Translations under genes and position numbers: made by a program | Shown: positions 60,162-64,000 of the stretch, in pieces | How positions within the stretch are numbered: the stretch's first letter is position 1 | Layout of the letters: every line of letters begins with the position of its first letter | Notes under the pieces: model-generated | Told to the model about the DNA's origin: nothing | Database searches by the model: none | What the model saw: the letters and a program-made list of their open reading frames with translations, nothing else | Assembly (NCBI RefSeq): GCF_003751605.1 | Contig: NZ_RJVJ01000001.1 | Coordinates: forward strand, 3,844,001 to 3,908,000 | Origin: Kitasatospora cineracea | GTDB taxonomy: Bacteria; Actinomycetota; Actinomycetes; Streptomycetales; Streptomycetaceae | Length of the DNA: 64,000 nucleotides | Direction of reading: 5' to 3'

Positions 60162-60623
60162 TCAGCCGCGCGGCCAGGGGCGGCCCTGGATGCGTTCGAT
60201 GTCGCGGTTGAAGCGTTCGAGCACCTCGGCGAAGTCGGCCAGGTCCGCGGCGGTCCAGTCGGTGACCACCCGGGACAGGCCCTGGATCGACCAGTCGCGG
60301 TCCTGGCGCAGGCGGCGCAGGCCCTCCTCGGTGATCCGCAGCTTGCGGGCCACCCCGCCGTCCGGGTCGGGGATGCGGTCGACCAGTCCGGCCCGGAGCA
60401 TCGCGGCGCTCTGCCGGTTGACGGTGGAGGTGTCCAGCCCGAACGCCTCGGCGAGTTGGCCGATGGTGAGCGGGCCCTCGGTCTCGATCCGGCTGAGCAG
60501 GGTGTAGGCGCTGCGCTCCAGGGCGTCGGGGCCGCCGTTGGTGCGGGCGGTGGCGAGCACCTGATGGCGGGCGAGCAGCATCATTTCCCGTTCGATCAGG
60601 GCGAGTTCCTTGTCGCGCCGCAT
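60162..60623 (-). CDS. MarR-family transcriptional regulator
   Basis: A 153-residue winged-HTH protein: MMLLARHQVLATARTNGGPDALERSAYTLLSRIETEGPLTIGQLAEAFGLDTSTVNRQSAAMLRAGLVDRIPDPDGGVARKLRITEEGLRRL has the MarR HTH and wing. Divergent from an MFS exporter gene, the standard layout for MarR-controlled drug efflux. An AT-rich palindromic region lies in the 111-bp gap between the two starts. Start ATG 60623. Confidence 0.9.
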   Translation of the reverse strand: MRRDKELALIEREMMLLARHQVLATARTNGGPDALERSAYTLLSRIETEGPLTIGQLAEAFGLDTSTVNRQSAAMLRAGLVDRIPDPDGGVARKLRITEEGLRRLRQDRDWSIQGLSRVVTDWTAADLADFAEVLERFNRDIERIQGRPWPRG

Positions 60624-60674
60624 GCTCCTCCGTCCCTTGCGTCACTTTTCGGCAGCATATCCCGCGAGAGGGTC

Positions 60675-60709
60675 ATATGTATGGTACACATTGTGTGCAT
60701 CATGCATAT
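60675..60709. promoter_or_regulatory. AT-rich palindromic operator between marR and MFS genes
   Basis: ACACA-T-TGTGT (60686-60696) is enclosed by ATATG (60675-60679) and CATAT (60705-60709). It is the most AT-rich spot in the window and is exactly where a MarR repressor would control both divergent genes. Confidence 0.6.
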
Positions 60710-60734
60710 CTAGCCGAAGAGATGGAAGTACCCC

Positions 60735-62189
60735 ATGAGTCAGGCACGCACCGGCCCCGTCGTCGGAGTGCTCGCCGGCGCGGGCATCGTGGTCTCGCTG
60801 ATGCAGACCCTGGTCGTCCCGCTGATCCCGGACCTGCCGAACCTGCTCCACACCACGGCCGCCAACGCGTCCTGGGCGATCACCGCCACCCTGCTGGCCG
60901 GTGCCGTCGCCACCCCGGTGCTCGGCCGACTCGGCGACATGTACGGCAAGCGCCGCATCCTGCTCGCCAGCCTCACCATGCTCGTCATCGGCTCGCTGAT
61001 CTGCGGCTTCAGCAGCTCGCTCGCCCCGATGGTGGTCGGCCGCGCGCTCCAGGGCGTCGGCGCCGGCGTCATCCCGCTCGGCATCAGCATCATGCGCGAC
61101 GAACTCCCGCCGCAGAAGCTCGGCTCCTCGATGGCGCTGATGAGCTCCTCGCTCGGCATCGGCGGCGCGTTCGGCCTGCCGCTGTCCGCCGTCATCGCCC
61201 AGAACGCCAGCTGGCACGCGCTGTTCTGGATCTCCGCCGCGCTCGGCCTGCTGGTCGCCGTCGCCGTGTTCTTCCTCGTCCCCGAGTCCCCGGTCCGCTC
61301 CGGCGGCCGCTTCGACGTGGTCGGCGCGATCGGGCTCACCATCGGACTCGTCGCCCTGCTGCTCGCCATCTCCAAGGGCAGCGACTGGGGTTGGGGCTCC
61401 GGCACCACCCTGGGCATGCTCGCCGCCGCCGTCGTGGTGCTCCCGGTCTGGGGCTGGTGGGAGCTGCGCACCCAGCAGCCGCTGGTCGACCTGCGCACCA
61501 GCGTCCGCCGCCAGGTGCTGATGACCAACCTGGCCTCCGTGGTGATCGGCTTCGCGATGTACGCGATGAGCCTGGTCTCGCCGCAGCTGCTCCAGATGCC
61601 CACCGCCACCGGCTACGGCCTCGGCCAGTCGATGGTCGCCGCCGGCCTCTGGATGGCCCCCGCTGGCCTGGTCATGATGCTGCTCTCGCCGATCTCCGCC
61701 AAGCTCTCCCGGGCCAAGGGCCCCAAGGTCTCGCTGCTGGTCGGCGCCGTCATCATCACCGCGGGCTACCTCTCCGCGCTCGCCCTGATGGGCCACGCCT
61801 GGGGCGTGCTGGTCTTCTCCTGCCTGATCAGCGGCGGCATCGCGTTCGCCTACGCGGCCATGCCCGCCCTGATCATGGGCGCCGTCCCGGTCTCCGAGAC
61901 CGCCGCCGCCAACGGCCTCAACACCCTGATGCGCTCCATCGGCACCTCCAGCTCCTCCGCCGTCATCGGCGTGGTGCTGGCCCACATGACCACCGACTTC
62001 CACGGGCACACCCTGCCCTCGGAGGGCGGCTTCCGCACCGCCTTCATGATCGGCGCCGGCGCGGCCGTCGCCGCCGCGCTGGTCACCCTCGCCATCCCCG
62101 GCATCCGCCGCGCGGTGGCCGGCGGCGCGGCCGACCCGAAGGACGGACCGCAGCTGACCGCCGTCACCGAGGGCGCGACCGCCAAGTAG
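60735..62189 (+). CDS. MFS transporter (DHA2/EmrB-like, 14 helices)
   Basis: A 484-residue MFS protein with about fourteen helices. GIVVSLMQTLVVPLIPDLPNLLHTTAANASWAITATLLAGAVATPVLGRLGDMYGKRRILLA includes the DHA2 motif A (GRLGDMYGKRR), and VVGRALQGVGAGVIPLGISIMRDELP is motif B-like. A probable drug or metabolite exporter, likely controlled by the divergent MarR protein. ATG 60735 has GAGATGGAAG upstream. A perfect hairpin array follows the stop. Confidence 0.9.
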   Translation: MSQARTGPVVGVLAGAGIVVSLMQTLVVPLIPDLPNLLHTTAANASWAITATLLAGAVATPVLGRLGDMYGKRRILLASLTMLVIGSLICGFSSSLAPMVVGRALQGVGAGVIPLGISIMRDELPPQKLGSSMALMSSSLGIGGAFGLPLSAVIAQNASWHALFWISAALGLLVAVAVFFLVPESPVRSGGRFDVVGAIGLTIGLVALLLAISKGSDWGWGSGTTLGMLAAAVVVLPVWGWWELRTQQPLVDLRTSVRRQVLMTNLASVVIGFAMYAMSLVSPQLLQMPTATGYGLGQSMVAAGLWMAPAGLVMMLLSPISAKLSRAKGPKVSLLVGAVIITAGYLSALALMGHAWGVLVFSCLISGGIAFAYAAMPALIMGAVPVSETAAANGLNTLMRSIGTSSSSAVIGVVLAHMTTDFHGHTLPSEGGFRTAFMIGAGAAVAAALVTLAIPGIRRAVAGGAADPKDGPQLTAVTEGATAK

Positions 62190-62206
62190 CCCCCGCGCCC
62201 GCCCGG

Positions 62207-62435
62207 GTGGGCCGTTCGTCCCCGCGGGGAGGAACGGCCCACCGCCGTTTCCGGGCCGGCGGTTCGTCTACGCGCAGACGAACGCCCGGCGGGGTCCTCC
62301 GGGTCGGCGGTTCATCCGTGCAGAGATGAACGCTCGGCGGGGCCCTCCGGGCAGGCGGTTCCTCTACGCGGAGACGAACCGCCCGCCCGGCGGCGTCCCC
62401 GGGCAGGCGGGCGGTTCGTCCCCGCGCGGAGGAAC
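62207..62435. repeat. Array of five regularly spaced hairpins (about 48-bp period)
   Basis: Five stem-loops follow the MFS stop, centred near 62224, 62272, 62320, 62368 and 62424. (1) 62207-62242: 17-bp stem with one mismatch, beginning GTGGGCCGTTC. (2) 62258-62286: GTTCGTCT / AGACGAAC. (3) 62310-62331: GTTCATC / GATGAAC. (4) 62354-62383: GGCGGTTCCTCT / AGACGAACCGCC. (5) 62414-62435: GTTCGTCC / GGAGGAAC. The spaces between hairpins are also alike (CGGCGGGGxCCTCCGGG). Hairpin 1 may serve as terminator. Confidence 0.85.
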
Positions 62436-62494
62436 GGCGGCCGGGCATCGTCGGGCCATGGCTATCGCGCAGGTCACGGCAGTAGGGTGCGCGG

Positions 62495-63565
62495 ATGGCG
62501 ACCCACGAGCGAGAGATCACCGGCCCCGTCGACCTGTGCGGCCCCGACGGGCGGCTGCACCGCGGGGCCGTCGGCTGGTCGCGCACCCCGCTGCACCGCG
62601 GCAACCTGCGCGGCTGGGGGCGCACCAAGCGGTGGGAGTACTGGTGCGTCACCACGCCCACCCACCTGCTCGCGCTCACCGTCAGCGACCTCGACTTCCT
62701 CACCCTCGACACCGTGTACTTCCTGTCCTGGGACGAGCACGGCGTCCTCGAGGACCACGAGCGCACCGCGATCGCCCCCGGCCTGCCGCTGCGCCCCACC
62801 GCCTTCCCCGCGGGCATCGCGGGCTCCGGCGGCCCGCACGGCGCCGACCTCACCGTCGGGCCGGAGCGCCCCGGCCGCCGCCGGGTCCGGATCTCGATCA
62901 CCCACGAACCCGGCGGCACCCGGCTGCGCGCCCGCGCCCTCACCGCCGATCTGCGCCCGCTGGAGGCCGACCTGCTGGTCGCGCTGCCCGACGGCCACGA
63001 GACCCTGTCGGTGGTCGTCCCCTGGGACGACAAGCGCTTCCAGTACACCTCCAAGCACACCGCCCGCCCCGCCACCGGCACCGTCCGGCTCGGCGACCGC
63101 ACGTACGGATTCGGGACGGACGGGGACTCCTGGGGCGTGCTCGACCACGGGCGCGGGCGCTGGCCACGCTCGCTCGGCTGGAACTGGGGCGCCGCGTCCG
63201 GCCGCACCGACGGGCACACCGTGGGCCTGCAGTTCGGCGGGCAGTGGACGGAGGGCACCGGCAGCACCGAGAACGCGCTGTGCGTGGACGGCCGGCTCAG
63301 CAAGATCGGCACCGAACTCGACTGGCGCCACGACCCCGCCGACCCGCTCGCCCCCTGGCGGATCACCACCCCCGGCAGCGACCAGGTCGACCTGGTCTTC
63401 CACCCCTTCCACGACCGCCGCACCCGCACCGAGGCGGGCCTGATCGCCAACCGCACCGACCAGTGCTTCGGCCACTACCGCGGCACCGTCCGCACCGACG
63501 ACGGCCTGCGCGTCGCGGTCGACGGCCTGCTGGGCTGGGCCGAGGACGTCCGGATGCGCTGGTGA
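62495..63565 (+). CDS. DUF2804 family protein
   Basis: A 356-residue protein of the DUF2804 family: REITGPVDLCGPDGRLHRGAVGWSRTPLHRGNLRGWGRTKRWEYWCVTTPTHLLALTVSDLDF at the start, then RPATGTVRLGDRTYGF, GWNWGAASGRTDGHTVGLQFGGQWTEGTGSTENALCVDGRL and VDLVFHPFHDRRTR. It is beta-rich with lipocalin-like features; the function is unknown. ATG 62495 start. The next gene's GTG overlaps its stop by four bases. Confidence 0.9.
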   Translation: MATHEREITGPVDLCGPDGRLHRGAVGWSRTPLHRGNLRGWGRTKRWEYWCVTTPTHLLALTVSDLDFLTLDTVYFLSWDEHGVLEDHERTAIAPGLPLRPTAFPAGIAGSGGPHGADLTVGPERPGRRRVRISITHEPGGTRLRARALTADLRPLEADLLVALPDGHETLSVVVPWDDKRFQYTSKHTARPATGTVRLGDRTYGFGTDGDSWGVLDHGRGRWPRSLGWNWGAASGRTDGHTVGLQFGGQWTEGTGSTENALCVDGRLSKIGTELDWRHDPADPLAPWRITTPGSDQVDLVFHPFHDRRTRTEAGLIANRTDQCFGHYRGTVRTDDGLRVAVDGLLGWAEDVRMRW

Positions 63566-64000
63566 ACACCCCCGCCGCACCCGCCACGCCGCCCATGTGC
63601 CCCGCGCACGGCCCCGGCCCCGACCTCGCCGCCCTGGTCGGCCGCCGGCTGACCGGTGTGGTCGCGTCCTGGTACAGCCACGAGGGCGAACGCGCGGCCG
63701 ACCCCGTGGTGGTCTGGCTGCGCGACGACCGCGGCGGCTGCACCTTCGTCGCCACCGGCAGCGACTGGTGCCTGATCGTCGCCGACGACCGGCCGCACGC
63801 CGACGTCGACCTGGGCGAGTGGGGCCGCCTCGACGTCCGCGACGCCCCGCACGACACCCCCTTCGCCCCGCACCTGGGCCACCCCGTCCTGGCCGCCCGC
63901 GAGGAGCACACCCCGCTCACCGGCCGCACCGCCCTCGAACTCGACTTCCCGACCGGCACCGTCCGCTGCGAGTCCTGGGACGGCGACCTGCGGCTGACCG
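63562..64000 (+). CDS. Hypothetical protein, runs off the window end (partial)
   Basis: An open frame from GTG 63562 (overlapping the DUF2804 stop) to the last base: Pro/Ala-rich start, then DLAALVGRRLTGVVASWYSHEGERAADPVVVWLRDDRGGCTF and DDRPHADVDLGEWGRLDV. ATG 63595 is an alternative start. Not recognised; the C-terminus is outside the window. Confidence 0.6.
   Translation, partial: MNTPAAPATPPMCPAHGPGPDLAALVGRRLTGVVASWYSHEGERAADPVVVWLRDDRGGCTFVATGSDWCLIVADDRPHADVDLGEWGRLDVRDAPHDTPFAPHLGHPVLAAREEHTPLTGRTALELDFPTGTVRCESWDGDLRLT

Noticed and set aside
62207..62435. CRISPR array
   Set aside because: The period is regular and the units are palindromic, but the 'spacers' are alike rather than unique and no cas genes are near.
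1..64000. tRNA or rRNA genes
   Set aside because: No T-loop consensus in a cloverleaf context and no rRNA core sequences were seen on either strand by eye.

Overview
This window is very GC-rich actinobacterial chromosome, almost certainly from a Streptomyces or Kitasatospora relative. The evidence is extreme third-position GC, many GTG/TTG starts with four-base GTGA/ATGA overlaps, and streptomycete-type families: DUF397, a DUF6643-like Pro/Gln-rich protein, an NsdA-like regulator, a SHOCT protein next to an ABC exporter, and a stand-alone IS605-type TnpB. No rRNA or tRNA gene, CRISPR array, PKS or NRPS gene was seen.

Layout. 1-13 kb: the tail of a response regulator, a SHOCT protein with a MacB-like ABC exporter, a Cds1-like PLP enzyme, a DUF4267 membrane protein under a twin operator, a LysR/SDR divergent pair, an IS5-type transposase fragment, a fusion of a right-handed beta-helix to a CbxX-type AAA+ ATPase, a MOSC protein, a DUF6643-like protein and MscL. 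13-42 kb: a large cell-surface polysaccharide locus. Its minus-strand operon (about 21.2 to 13.0 kb) encodes a Wzz/BY-kinase-like protein, a GT4, a GNAT, a Wzy-like polymerase and a DegT aminotransferase, and is split by a TnpB element on the opposite strand. Plus-strand groups encode a TagGH/Wzm-Wzt-like ABC exporter with a glycosyltransferase, and a deacetylase, GT4, initiating sugar transferase and PglD-like acetyltransferase. Further glycosyltransferases, a second deacetylase, an epimerase and an HpnB-like GT2 lie around them. 42-64 kb: mixed housekeeping and regulatory genes, including a lone DhaM-like protein, an orphan DUF397 protein, a long structured intergenic region, an acyl-CoA dehydrogenase, an NsdA-like regulator, a HEAT protein, a YcnI-like copper protein, two regulator/MFS divergent pairs, UppP with a candidate 13-codon leader peptide, a B3/4 protein, a degenerate GyrB-like ATPase paralogue, PxpA and a DUF2804 protein.

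How the genes work together. The polysaccharide genes supply lipid-linked initiation (sugar transferase), sugar modification (aminotransferase, acetyltransferases, epimerase, deacetylases), assembly (at least five GTs), polymerisation and length control (Wzy/Wzz-like) and export (two-component ABC transporter). UppP, about 13 kb away, would recycle the undecaprenyl carrier. No Wzx flippase was found, so this may be a hybrid system or two pathways side by side.

Less usual signals: a GyrB-like protein that has lost its ATP-site residues; a BY-kinase with Arg for the Walker A Lys and no Tyr cluster; a DsbA-like protein with CSHS in place of CxxC; an SDR without the catalytic Tyr/Lys; short tandem repeats that repeatedly begin just after stop codons; a regularly spaced five-hairpin array at 62.2-62.4 kb; and a candidate multi-hairpin RNA at 43.6-43.9 kb.
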